Source of the DNA: WHTI01 sp963756365 | GTDB lineage: Bacteria > Actinomycetota > CADDZG01 > WHSQ01 | Reading direction: 5' to 3' | DNA length: 64,000 nucleotides | Assembly: GCA_963756365.1 (NCBI GenBank) | Contig: CAVWNF010000003.1 | Span: 1,054,001-1,118,000 of the forward strand | In this document: positions 46,937-55,157 of the stretch, piece by piece | How the letters are laid out: the number at the start of each line of letters is the position of its first letter | Position numbering within the stretch: position 1 is the first letter of the stretch | Program-made: the position numbers and the translations under genes | The notes under the pieces: model-generated | Seen by the model: only the letters and a program-made list of their open reading frames with translations | Databases searched by the model: none | Told to the model about the DNA's origin: nothing

Positions 46937-47976
46937 GTCGCGTCACGCGTAGGGGCAAGATCGTCATCGCACTCGGGGCTCTGCTCGGCGTGTCCATGGC
47001 CGCGCTCCTCGGGGGTTTCATCTATCTCAACTCGATCGGGTACTACGGAACGTCGAACCCTGGCCCTGAAGTGGAGTTCGAGATACCGAAGGGATCGAGT
47101 GCCGCGGATATCGGCAAGATCCTCGAAGACAAAGGGGTCATCGAATCGGCGTTCGCATTCCGGTTGGCGGCATACCTGGACGGAGGGGCAGAGGAGATCC
47201 AGGCCGGGTCATACATCCTGCCTAGCGGGCTGACCGCACGCGACGCGCTGAAGGCGCTGCGGGGAGAGCGGCCGAAAGGCGCGGGGTTCGTGATCGTGAC
47301 GTTCCCAGAAGGATCGTGGATCACCGAGATGGCCGATGAGATCGATGAGGAAACCCATATCTCGGGTGCACGATTCCTGGAGTTGGCGACCAACGGCACC
47401 GTCAGCTCCAGGTTCCTTCCGAACGATCTCGACACCCTCGAGGGACTGATCTTTCCATCGACCTATCAGGTGATCGAAAAGGACACGGCGCGTTCGGTGA
47501 TCAAACGCTTCGTGGCCGAGTTCGAGGACCAGGCATCGACGCTCGACTTCTCGAAGGCAGAGGCGCTGGGTCTATCCGAGTACGAGATCATCATCGTCGC
47601 CTCCATGATCGAGTCTGAGACGCGCCTCGACGCCGAGCGTCCGAAGGTCGCTCAGGTCATCTACAACCGGATCAGGAGTGGGTGGTCGCTGGGGATCGAC
47701 GCCACGGTTCTGTACGCACTTGGAGATCGCCATGCGGTCCTGACCCAGAGTGCTCTCGAGACGGATTCTCCCTACAACACGAGACGGTACGTCGGCCTCC
47801 CACCGACTCCGATCGGTGCCCCTGGGTTGGCGTCTCTGGAAGCGGCGCTGAACCCGGCCGAAGGAGACTGGTTCTTCTACGTTCTCGCCGACTGCGACGG
47901 GAATCATGCTTTCAGCGAGACCAACTCCGAGTTCCTGGAGGACAAGGCGCACTATCAAACGCTGGACTGTGCATGA
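46933..47976 (+). CDS. mltG: Endolytic murein transglycosylase MltG
   Basis: A 347-residue protein with one N-terminal TM (IVIALGALLGVSMAALLGGF), a LysM-like subdomain (IPKGSSAADIGKILEDKGVI) and the YceG catalytic domain: EGLIFPSTYQV, IVASMIESET with the catalytic Glu, and the late PYNTRRYVGLPPTPIGAPG. It cleaves nascent glycan strands and sets their length. ATG overlaps ruvX; aroE overlaps its stop. Confidence 0.95.
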   Translation: MSRVTRRGKIVIALGALLGVSMAALLGGFIYLNSIGYYGTSNPGPEVEFEIPKGSSAADIGKILEDKGVIESAFAFRLAAYLDGGAEEIQAGSYILPSGLTARDALKALRGERPKGAGFVIVTFPEGSWITEMADEIDEETHISGARFLELATNGTVSSRFLPNDLDTLEGLIFPSTYQVIEKDTARSVIKRFVAEFEDQASTLDFSKAEALGLSEYEIIIVASMIESETRLDAERPKVAQVIYNRIRSGWSLGIDATVLYALGDRHAVLTQSALETDSPYNTRRYVGLPPTPIGAPGLASLEAALNPAEGDWFFYVLADCDGNHAFSETNSEFLEDKAHYQTLDCA

Positions 47977-48839
47977 CCCGTTTCGCGGGGGTTCTCGGAT
48001 GGCCGTTGAGATCGACCCTGTCGCCTGTCATCCAGAACGTGGCCTTCCGATCCGCGGACATCGACTGTAGGTATCTGGCCTTCCCTACGCCACCGGATGC
48101 TCTCGAGGACGCCGTGCGCGGCCTGCTCTCTCTGGGCGCTCTCGGCGCCAACGTGACGATGCCGCACAAGGAGGCGATCGTCCCCTTCCTCGACGAACTG
48201 GCCGAGGATGCCGCCGCCGTAGGGGCGGTCAACACCGTGGAGTTCTCCGGCGGACGAGCGATCGGGCACAACACGGACATCGGCGGTTTCAAGGATTTCC
48301 TCGTCGAGGATGCGGGCGTAGATACCAACGGACGTCGCTGTTTGGTCTTGGGGGCCGGGGGAGCAGCGCGAGCCGTCATCCGCGCGCTCGAGAGTTGTGG
48401 TGTCGAGTCGATCACCGTGTGTGCGCGCAGGCCGGACCAGGCCGAGGCCCTCGCCGGGTTGATGGACGGGAAGGGCGTCCGGGTGGGCTCCATGGAGGAG
48501 GCACCTGGGATGGTGGTGGACATGGACCTCATCATCAATGCCACCCCACTCGGAACGGACGGCGAAGAGGCTCTTCCAGGAGCCATCTTTTCCCAGGCCC
48601 ACGCGATCGTCGACCTCATCTACTCGCCACCGACGACCCCCCTCATCACGAACGGTCGCTCCGCCGGAGCTGAGACATGGGGCGGGCTTGGCATGCTCGT
48701 CAGGCAAGCTGCCAGGTCGTTCCAGATATGGACCGGGCATCACGCTCCTATCGAGATGATGTCTGCGGCCGCGATCCGGGCGATCGGCTCAACTTCGGCA
48801 GGATCGTTGCCGATTCAACCCACGGGAGATGAAACCTAG
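47973..48839 (+). CDS. aroE: Shikimate dehydrogenase
   Basis: A 288-residue NADP-dependent enzyme of the shikimate pathway. Shikimate-binding region RSTLSPVIQNVAF (usual SLSPxxHN; here Gln replaces His), catalytic NVTMPHKEAI (Lys) and GHNTDIGGF (Asp), then the Rossmann loop VLGAGGAARAVI and INATPLGTDG. ATG overlaps the mltG stop. The chorismate genes that follow it in mycobacteria are replaced here by the roadblock/T4P region. Confidence 0.92.
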   Translation: MTRFAGVLGWPLRSTLSPVIQNVAFRSADIDCRYLAFPTPPDALEDAVRGLLSLGALGANVTMPHKEAIVPFLDELAEDAAAVGAVNTVEFSGGRAIGHNTDIGGFKDFLVEDAGVDTNGRRCLVLGAGGAARAVIRALESCGVESITVCARRPDQAEALAGLMDGKGVRVGSMEEAPGMVVDMDLIINATPLGTDGEEALPGAIFSQAHAIVDLIYSPPTTPLITNGRSAGAETWGGLGMLVRQAARSFQIWTGHHAPIEMMSAAAIRAIGSTSAGSLPIQPTGDET

Positions 48840-48905
48840 TCGCCGTATGTGCGAGCCTAGAGGGGCGCACAGCGCGTGGAGATGGATCGGAAAAGGAGCC
48901 CGTCG

Positions 48906-49514
48906 ATGAGCAGTAAAGCCGAACGCCTGGCCGAGGCCCTTACGGCCCTCTTGGACGAAGCGCCCGAGATCGAAGCGGCGGCCGTCGTGAGCCCTGATGG
49001 CCTTCCGATGGCGTCGATCCTTCCTCCCGAGATCCAGGAAGAACAGCTTGCCGCGATGAGCGCAGCCTTGCTAACCCTTGGGGAAAGAGCTGCAACCGGG
49101 TTGGGCAAGGGGGGCCTGGATCAGGTCTTCATCGAGGGTGAGGACGGGTTCGTGGTCCTCATGGCCGCCGGAGACGGAGCCGTGCTCGTCGTGATCGCCA
49201 GAGAGGACGCCAAGGCGGGTCTCGTGATCTACGAACTTCGCCGAGCGGCCGAAGTTGTCGCAGGGGTCATGTCAGCCTCTGGAAGTGCCGATGAAGAGCT
49301 TGAAGGACCACAGAACGATGAGGCTTCCGAGCCGGCGGATCCACTGTTCGATCCTGGATTCGAGATGGAGATGGAAGGGATGGAGATGGCGCCGGGGAGA
49401 CCGGAGCCGGTGATGGATGCGTTCGCAACACCTACGGATCCGTTCACGACCCCACCCCCGCCACCTCCTCCAACGGGCGAGGACGACGAGGAGATCATCT
49501 CCAGCTGGGGATGA
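48906..49514 (+). CDS. Roadblock/LC7-domain protein (MglB-like)
   Basis: A 202-residue protein. Residues 1-115 form a roadblock/LC7 domain (LAEALTALLDEAPEIEAAAV, VVSPDGLPMAS, LDQVFIEGEDGFVVLMAAG, AVLVVIARED). The tail is acidic with a run of seven prolines and ends in EEIISSWG. Roadblock proteins are partners or GAPs of small GTPases, as MglB is for MglA. ATG 48906 follows AAAAGGAG with good spacing; 30 bases upstream another start is possible. The GTPase is two genes downstream. Confidence 0.88.
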   Translation: MSSKAERLAEALTALLDEAPEIEAAAVVSPDGLPMASILPPEIQEEQLAAMSAALLTLGERAATGLGKGGLDQVFIEGEDGFVVLMAAGDGAVLVVIAREDAKAGLVIYELRRAAEVVAGVMSASGSADEELEGPQNDEASEPADPLFDPGFEMEMEGMEMAPGRPEPVMDAFATPTDPFTTPPPPPPPTGEDDEEIISSWG

Positions 49515-49539
49515 CAGGTACCGACGAAGGGCGTAAGAG

Positions 49540-50814
49540 ATGCTTAAAGGGTCACTCGAGGAGTTCGCACCTCAACACATCTTCAAGCTGATCGCGGGCG
49601 TCCGCAAGACGGGCCGTCTCGAACTGATCCGCCAAGCGGGTCGGGGGAGCGTCTACTTCCGCGAGGGCGAGATCTATTTCGCTGAGTCGAGCCTCACACG
49701 TGAGCCACTCGGCCAGAAACTCATCCGCGCTGGAGTCATCAGCGAGAGCGAACTGATGAAGGCCCTCGACGAGCACGCAGCTACCGGCACGAGGGTCGGC
49801 GAGGTTCTCGTGAGGAACAACGCCATCGATAAGGACCAGCTCGGGATAGCGATCCGCGCGCAGGTCAAGGATGCCGCGTTCGACCTCTTGAAGTGGGACA
49901 TAGGTGAGTTCGAGTTCGAGCCCTCCGAAGAGGTCGTTGCCGAGATCCCGATCCGGCTTTCGGTCATGGAACTGCTGTCGGACGCCGCCGCCGCGCCGCC
50001 GACGGCTCACTACGACATCCCGGACGTGATCGATGCGTCCCCGGAGCCGGTCGTGCAGCCTGAGCCAGAACCAGAACCTGAGCCGGTGGTGTACGTGGCC
50101 CCCGAGCCAGTTGTCGAGCGCTGAGCCCGAGCCGAGCCTGAGCCGGTGGTGTACGTGGCCCCCGAGCCAGTTGTCCAGCCCGAGCCCGAGCCCGAGCCGG
50201 TGGTGTACGTGGCCCCCGAGCCAGTTGTCCAGCCCGAGCCTGAGCCCGAGCCGGTGGTGTACGCGGAACCGGAGCCAGTTGCCCAGCCCGAACCCGAGCC
50301 TGAGCCCGAGCCGGTCGCCTACTCGGCCCCCGAGCCGGTCGAGGATATCGACGCAGAGCGTGCGGTGATCGACCTCATCGAGGGTCATGGAAGCCCGCCG
50401 CCTCCACCTACCCGTGAAGCAGGCGAGGCTCCTGCCGCATGGTTCGAGGACCCGGATGTTGCTCCGATACCCCCCGAGCAGGTTGCGCCGTCGAGCTCGA
50501 TCTTCGAAGAGCCGTCTTCGCCCCCGGTCGAGAAGGATGCCTATCTCGACAGGTTGATGGACGGAGCGGAGACCCCACCGGTGGAGCCAGTGCGGGTTCC
50601 GCGGACGCCTGAGCGAGAAGCTGGGCCGCCACAGAAGGTCGATCGGGCAGCGGTGGTACGCGAACTTGCCAGCCTGTTCAACGATGAAGAAGGAAGCTCC
50701 CCAGGTTCGTCCGCCAGCGCAGACCCACAAGGGTCACAGCGCCGGCTCGAGGACGACGATGAACTGGATAAGGGGTTGATCCACCGTCTGATCGACGGCG
50801 TCAAGGGCCTGTGA
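49540..50814 (+). CDS. DUF4388 (PATAN) protein with EP-rich repeat linker (internal stop)
   Basis: A 424-residue product if one internal TGA at 50122-50124 is discounted. Residues 1-145 form a DUF4388 domain (LKGSLEEFAPQHIFKLIAGV, RKTGRLELI) including tandem helical repeats PLGQKLIRAGVISESELMKA and RVGEVLVRNNAIDKDQL. A long EP-rich linker follows, then an acidic C-terminal part ending in LIHRLIDGVKGL. The TGA lies inside one repeat unit; an extra g and a missing c a few bases on would restore it without changing the later frame. DUF4388 proteins are linked to gliding and two-component signalling. It sits between the roadblock and GTPase genes and overlaps the latter. Confidence 0.8.
50041..50343 (+). 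repeat. Tandem 54-60 bp repeats coding an EPVVYVAPEPVVQPEPE-type linker
   Basis: Five near-identical units; the GGTGGTG or equivalent core recurs at 50085, 50145, 50199, 50253 and (diverged) 50313, spaced 60, 54, 54 and 60 bases. Unit length changes by six bases correspond to one extra Glu-Pro pair. The internal TGA at 50122 falls in the first unit. Confidence 0.85.
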
Positions 50815-51440
50815 GGAACATGGAACAGATGCAGGCGCAGCGCGTCGTTCGGACGCATTCTCACGGGCGTGGTGAGCCACGTCGGCCCGTGAAGATCGTC
50901 ATCACCGGCCCATTCTCGGCGGGTAAGACAACCCTGATCCGGACCATCAGTGAGATCACCGTGGTCGGCACGGATCGTGCCGTGACCGACGGAACCAGCG
51001 CGATCAAATCCGAGACGACCGTGGCGATGGACTTCGGCAAGATCACCGTCGAAGACGACATCGTCCTCCACCTGTTCGGAACCCCAGGTCAGCAGCGGTT
51101 CGACGTGATGTGGGAGATCCTGAGCGAGGGGATGATCGCTTTCATCGTTCTGGTGCGGGCCGACGACCCCGTGTCGATAACCGAGGGTCAGAAGACCCTC
51201 GAGACGTTCAAGGGGTACGCAGATGTGCCACACGTCGTCGGGGTCACCCATATCGAGGATGTCCCGGTGAAACCGGCTCAGGTCTTGGCGTCCGTCCGTG
51301 CAGCCCTCGGCCCCGGCACCGACGTACCCGTGGTGGCCTGCGATCCTCGCTCCAAGGAGCAGGTCAAGGAGACCCTTCTGGCCGCCCTGATGGGAGTGCT
51401 CAGACGGCTGGAACTCATGGACCCGCCGGGCCCGAGATGA
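50811..51440 (+). CDS. MglA-like/COG2229 small GTPase
   Basis: A 209-residue Ras-like P-loop protein: G1 ITGPFSAGKTTLIRTISE, G3 LHLFGTPGQQRFDVMWE (Phe in place of the usual Asp of DTPG), and G4 region VVGVTHIED, where the NKxD motif is not recognisable. Close relatives are the COG2229 GTPases of actinobacterial conservons and MglA. With the roadblock and DUF4388 proteins just upstream it probably forms a switch; pilB follows. GTG 50811 overlaps the DUF4388 stop; ATG 50820 is an alternative start. Confidence 0.87.
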   Translation: MRNMEQMQAQRVVRTHSHGRGEPRRPVKIVITGPFSAGKTTLIRTISEITVVGTDRAVTDGTSAIKSETTVAMDFGKITVEDDIVLHLFGTPGQQRFDVMWEILSEGMIAFIVLVRADDPVSITEGQKTLETFKGYADVPHVVGVTHIEDVPVKPAQVLASVRAALGPGTDVPVVACDPRSKEQVKETLLAALMGVLRRLELMDPPGPR

Positions 51441-51697
51441 GACTGCCGCACCTCCGTGGCCGTCTGGCAGCGCTCTTCGGTTCGAAGCGAGCGACGCCCT
51501 CAAAACCGCCCGTAGAGCCGCCCGAAGGGCCCGGGGCTGAGTCCTCCGCGGTCGCCGTCGATCCGGCCGCGAACAGGATCCAACTGATCTTCGCTGACGG
51601 AACGGTCGAATCCGTGACCAGCGACGACGACGTCGTCATCCGGATGCGTCACCTCGCTGATGGCCTCCTGGGGAGCTCTCGAACCACCCCTCGGTAG
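51437..51697 (+). CDS. Hypothetical 86-residue protein
   Basis: Basic N-terminus (MRLPHLRGRLAALFGSKR), Pro-rich middle, and a short C-terminal beta-like part (NRIQLIFADGTVESVTSDD). I do not recognise a family. ATG overlaps the GTPase stop (ATGA), so translation is coupled, which supports it as a real gene of the switch operon. About 80 non-coding bases separate it from pilB. Confidence 0.55.
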   Translation: MRLPHLRGRLAALFGSKRATPSKPPVEPPEGPGAESSAVAVDPAANRIQLIFADGTVESVTSDDDVVIRMRHLADGLLGSSRTTPR

Positions 51698-51712
51698 GGC
51701 TTCAGTCTGGGT

Positions 51713-51732
51713 TTCCTGCGCCGATATATCTA
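51713..51732 (+). promoter_or_regulatory. Box TTCCTG-N6-TATATCTA upstream of pilB
   Basis: TTCCTG at 51713-51718 and TATATCTA at 51725-51732, an AT-rich island in GC-rich DNA about 48 bases before the pilB start. Similar boxes occur at 57786-57801 and 62503-62521, each ahead of another T4P gene set. Possibly a -10 region or activator site. Confidence 0.4.
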
Positions 51733-51779
51733 CTGGTGGGATCACTCGCCCATCACGGCCAGATCAGGAGACCGGAAGG

Positions 51780-53471
51780 TTGACCACACCGCAACGTTCA
51801 ACCGCACAGTTCGACGAACTGCTGTTGATGCGCGGCATCATCAACGAGACGCAGCTCGAAGAAGCCAAGCGCGTCGCGGCGGCCCAGGGTCGCTCGCTCG
51901 GACGCGTCTTGATCGAACTGGGCTACTCACGGGACGCAGCGCTGGTGTCGATCCTGGCCGAGCAACTCGGTCTCGAGTTCATAGACCTCAGCGAGAACCA
52001 GATCGATGTCTCGGCCGTCGCTCTGGTGCCCGAGCCTGTCGCGCGGAGGAACAACGTCATCCCCGTGAAGATCGACGAGGACGGCCGCCTGGTTCTCGCT
52101 ATGGCCGACCCCTCGAACGTCCTCGCCGCCGACGACATCCGTGCCCTCACCAAGCGTGACGTCAAGGCCGTCGTTGCTACCCGTGCCGACGTCGTCGCCG
52201 CCATCAACCGTCACTATCGCCTCGATGGGGCAGCGGAGTCCCTCGTGGAGGAGGCGGCCACTGAGGCGGACGCGCAGGAAGAGGTAGACCTTCACGTCGG
52301 CGATGCCGACGACGCTCCGATCATCAAGCTCGTGAACCTCCTCATAACCCAGGCGGTCAACGACCGTGCGTCGGACATCCACATCGAGCCCGGCGAGAGA
52401 ACGCTTCGGGTGAGGTACCGCGTGGACGGCGTGCTGCACGAGGTGATGAGTCCCCCGAAGTCCGTCCAGGCCGGCATCACGAGCCGCCTGAAGATCATGG
52501 CGGACATCAACATCGCCGAACGCCGCATCCCTCAAGACGGGCGGATCTCCTTGACCGTTCAGGGGAAGCAGGTCGATATCCGCGTAGCCACCCTGCCAAC
52601 GGTCCATGGCGAGAAGATCGTCATGCGTTTGCTCGACAAGTCGAGCGTTCTGCTCAGACTCCAGGACCTCGGCTTCCAACCCGAGAACTTCGAACGCTAC
52701 CGCAAGGCTTACGAGAAGCCATACGGCGCGATCCTCGTGACCGGTCCGACCGGATCGGGGAAGTCCACGACGCTCTACGCGACCCTGAACATCCTCAACC
52801 GTCCCGAGGTGAACATCATCACCGTCGAGGATCCCGTTGAGTACAGGCTGCCTGGAACCAACCAGGTGCAGACGAACCCCAAGGCAGGACTCACTTTCGC
52901 ATCGGCGTTGCGGTCGATCCTCCGAGCCGACCCCGACGTCGTTCTCATCGGTGAGATCCGGGATGGCGAGACCGCTCAGATCGCGGTCGAGTCGGCCCTC
53001 ACCGGACACCTCGTGCTTTCCACACTTCACACGAACGACGCGCCGTCGGCATTGACCAGACTCACCGAGATGGGGATCGAACCGTTCCTCGTCGCTTCGG
53101 CGCTCGACTGCGTACTGGCCCAGAGGCTGGCTCGGAAGCTGTGCGACAAGTGCAAGGAGAAGTACCAGCCGAGCTTCGATGAGCTGTCGCACGCGTCGTT
53201 CCCGTTCGACACAGAGGACGAGTTCCCCACGCTGTTCCGGCCCATCGGCTGTTCCTCATGCGCGGGTACGGGCTACAAGGGCCGTGTCGCTGTGCATGAG
53301 GTGATGCTCATGAGCGAAGAGATCGAGCGGATGGTCGCAGAGAAGGCGTCCTCGGAAGACATGGCGAAGATCGCCCGTAGTCAGGGCATGCGCACGCTGA
53401 GAGAAGACGGCATGGAGAAAGTCAGGCAAGGGATCACTTCCATCGAAGAGGTCCTTCGGGTGGTCGTCTGA
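51780..53471 (+). CDS. pilB: Type IV pilus assembly ATPase PilB
   Basis: A 563-residue GspE/PilB ATPase. N-terminal MshEN-type domain (about 1-145: LLLMRGIINETQLEEAK, SLGRVLIELGYSRDAALVSI, LVLAMADPSNVLAADDI). C-terminal motor: DAPIIKLVNLLITQAV, ASDIHIEPGE, Walker A GPTGSGKSTT, Walker B VVLIGEIRDGETA, and the CDKC / CSSC zinc tetracysteine. It powers pilus extension. TTG 51780 is chosen: AGGAG lies about nine bases upstream and no ATG/GTG fits; the frame is open further upstream. Confidence 0.93.
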   Translation: MTTPQRSTAQFDELLLMRGIINETQLEEAKRVAAAQGRSLGRVLIELGYSRDAALVSILAEQLGLEFIDLSENQIDVSAVALVPEPVARRNNVIPVKIDEDGRLVLAMADPSNVLAADDIRALTKRDVKAVVATRADVVAAINRHYRLDGAAESLVEEAATEADAQEEVDLHVGDADDAPIIKLVNLLITQAVNDRASDIHIEPGERTLRVRYRVDGVLHEVMSPPKSVQAGITSRLKIMADINIAERRIPQDGRISLTVQGKQVDIRVATLPTVHGEKIVMRLLDKSSVLLRLQDLGFQPENFERYRKAYEKPYGAILVTGPTGSGKSTTLYATLNILNRPEVNIITVEDPVEYRLPGTNQVQTNPKAGLTFASALRSILRADPDVVLIGEIRDGETAQIAVESALTGHLVLSTLHTNDAPSALTRLTEMGIEPFLVASALDCVLAQRLARKLCDKCKEKYQPSFDELSHASFPFDTEDEFPTLFRPIGCSSCAGTGYKGRVAVHEVMLMSEEIERMVAEKASSEDMAKIARSQGMRTLREDGMEKVRQGITSIEEVLRVVV

Positions 53472-53499
53472 TGAACCACCCGAACGGAAGGAGCTCCAC

Positions 53500-55154
53500 G
53501 TGACAACCATGGAAAGACCCCTAGGCGAGGTTCTGGTGGAGATGGGTCTGGCCACCCGCGAACAGCTGCAATTCGCTGCGGAGGAGGAAGAGCGCTCAGG
53601 CGAGTCCGCGTGGAAGACACTCGTCCGACGCGGGATGGTCACCGAGAACGATCTCGTGCGAGCTCGAGCGGTCCAGATCGGCGTTGAGTTCGCGGAGGTG
53701 TCCACGCTTCGGGTGCCGGACGCCCTGATCGAGCGCGTCCCCTATGCCGTCGCGCGGCGGCAGATGGCCCTGCCGGTGAGGATCGAGGCGGACCACATCG
53801 TGTTCGCCGTCGCCGAGCCGAGGAACCATCTGACCAAGGCGGAGCTCGAGAGCGTCGCAAAGACGAAGGTGGTCCTGGCGGCTGCTTACCGCCCCGATCT
53901 GGAGGCAGCGATCGAGCGCGCCTACACCAAGGCGACGCCTCAATCCCTAAGGGCGTTTACCCCTTCGAGCGAGACGAAGCCGGCCAACGGCGTTCGTCAA
54001 CCCTCGAACGGAACCGGAAAGACAGCGTCGAACTCCCCGGTCGCTTCGAATGGGGCGCCCGCCACCGCCGCGTCGGTTGACTCCAAGGAGCCGAATTTCT
54101 CGGACTTCTTGGGAGCAGTGATCGACCGGAAGGCTTCTGACCTACATCTGACGGCCGGAGTCCCTCCGATGATGCGGATCGACGGAGAGCTGGCGCCGAT
54201 CCCCGGCTACCGCAAGATGACCCCTACAGATATCCAAACGCTCATCTATTCGATCCTGACCCAGAAGCAGCGAGAGATATTCGAGGACAGGCTCGAGCTC
54301 GACGTCTCGTACTCGATGCCCGGACGCGGACGGTTCCGAGTGAACGTCTTCCAGCAGCGCGACTCGCTGGGGGCTGTGATGAGACTCATCCCGTTCGATA
54401 TCAGTTCCCTCGACGATCTGGGCCTTCCAGACGTCGGTGCGTGAGTTCACCAAACTTCGCAGGGGCCTGGTGTTGGTTACGGGCATCACAGGATCGGGAA
54501 AGTCGACAACTCTCGCGTCCATGGTTGACGTCATCAACAGGGACCGTCCCGACCACATCATGACCGTCGAGGACCCCATCGAGTTCTTGCATAGCCACAA
54601 GCGTTCGATCGTCAACCAGCGAGAGGTCGCGCACGATACGCACAGCTTCGCCAACGCACTCAAGCACGTACTTCGTCAAGATCCCGATGTCATCCTCGTC
54701 GGCGAGATGCGCGACCTCGAAACGATCGCTACGGCCCTGACCGCGGCCGAAACCGGGACACCTTGTGTTCGGGACGCTGCACACGCAGGATGCGCCACAG
54801 TCGATCGACAGGATCATCGACGTGTTCTCTCCGCACCAGCAGCAACAGATCCGCGTTCAGCTGGCGGGAACGCTGGCGGGCGTTGTGTCTCAGCAGCTGG
54901 TCCCACGGGCCGACGGTTCCGGGAGGGTGGTTGCTGCTGAGGTCTTGGTTGCTACGTCGGCGGTTCGGAACCTCATCAGGGAAGGCAAGACGCACCAGAT
55001 CTACACCTCGATGCAGGCAGGGGCGAAGTTCGGGATGAGAGTGATGGATCATTCGCTTGGCCAACTCGTGAAACAAGGCATCGTTACTTACGACCAGGCC
55101 CTAGAGAGATGCCATCACATCGAAGAGTTCAATCGTCTAGCGGGGAGGGGGTAG
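53500..55154 (+). CDS. pilT: Type IV pilus retraction ATPase PilT with N-terminal MshEN-like domain (two frame breaks)
   Basis: About 550 residues after +1 repairs near 54438 (LPDV then VREFTKLRRG) and near 54757 (TAAETG then HLVFGTLHTQDA). The first ~145 residues are an MshEN-like domain (PLGEVLVEMGLATREQLQFA) with a weak second repeat; a Ser/Asn/Pro linker follows; the C-terminal ~350 residues are canonical PilT with ASDLHLTAG, Walker A GITGSGKSTT, Walker B VILVGEMRDLETI and the His box. PilT usually lacks this N-terminal domain. GTG 53500 follows AAGGAG. It would power pilus retraction. Confidence 0.9.
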
Positions 55155-55157
55155 AAG

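Noticed and set aside
49540..50814. Two separate genes, a short DUF4388 protein and an EP-rich protein
   Set aside because: Both halves share one frame and one uninterrupted repeat array; a single TGA inside a repeat is better explained by compensating indels.
51927..53192. 421-codon minus-strand open frame opposite pilB
   Set aside because: Shadow caused by codon bias; pilB carries Walker and tetracysteine motifs.
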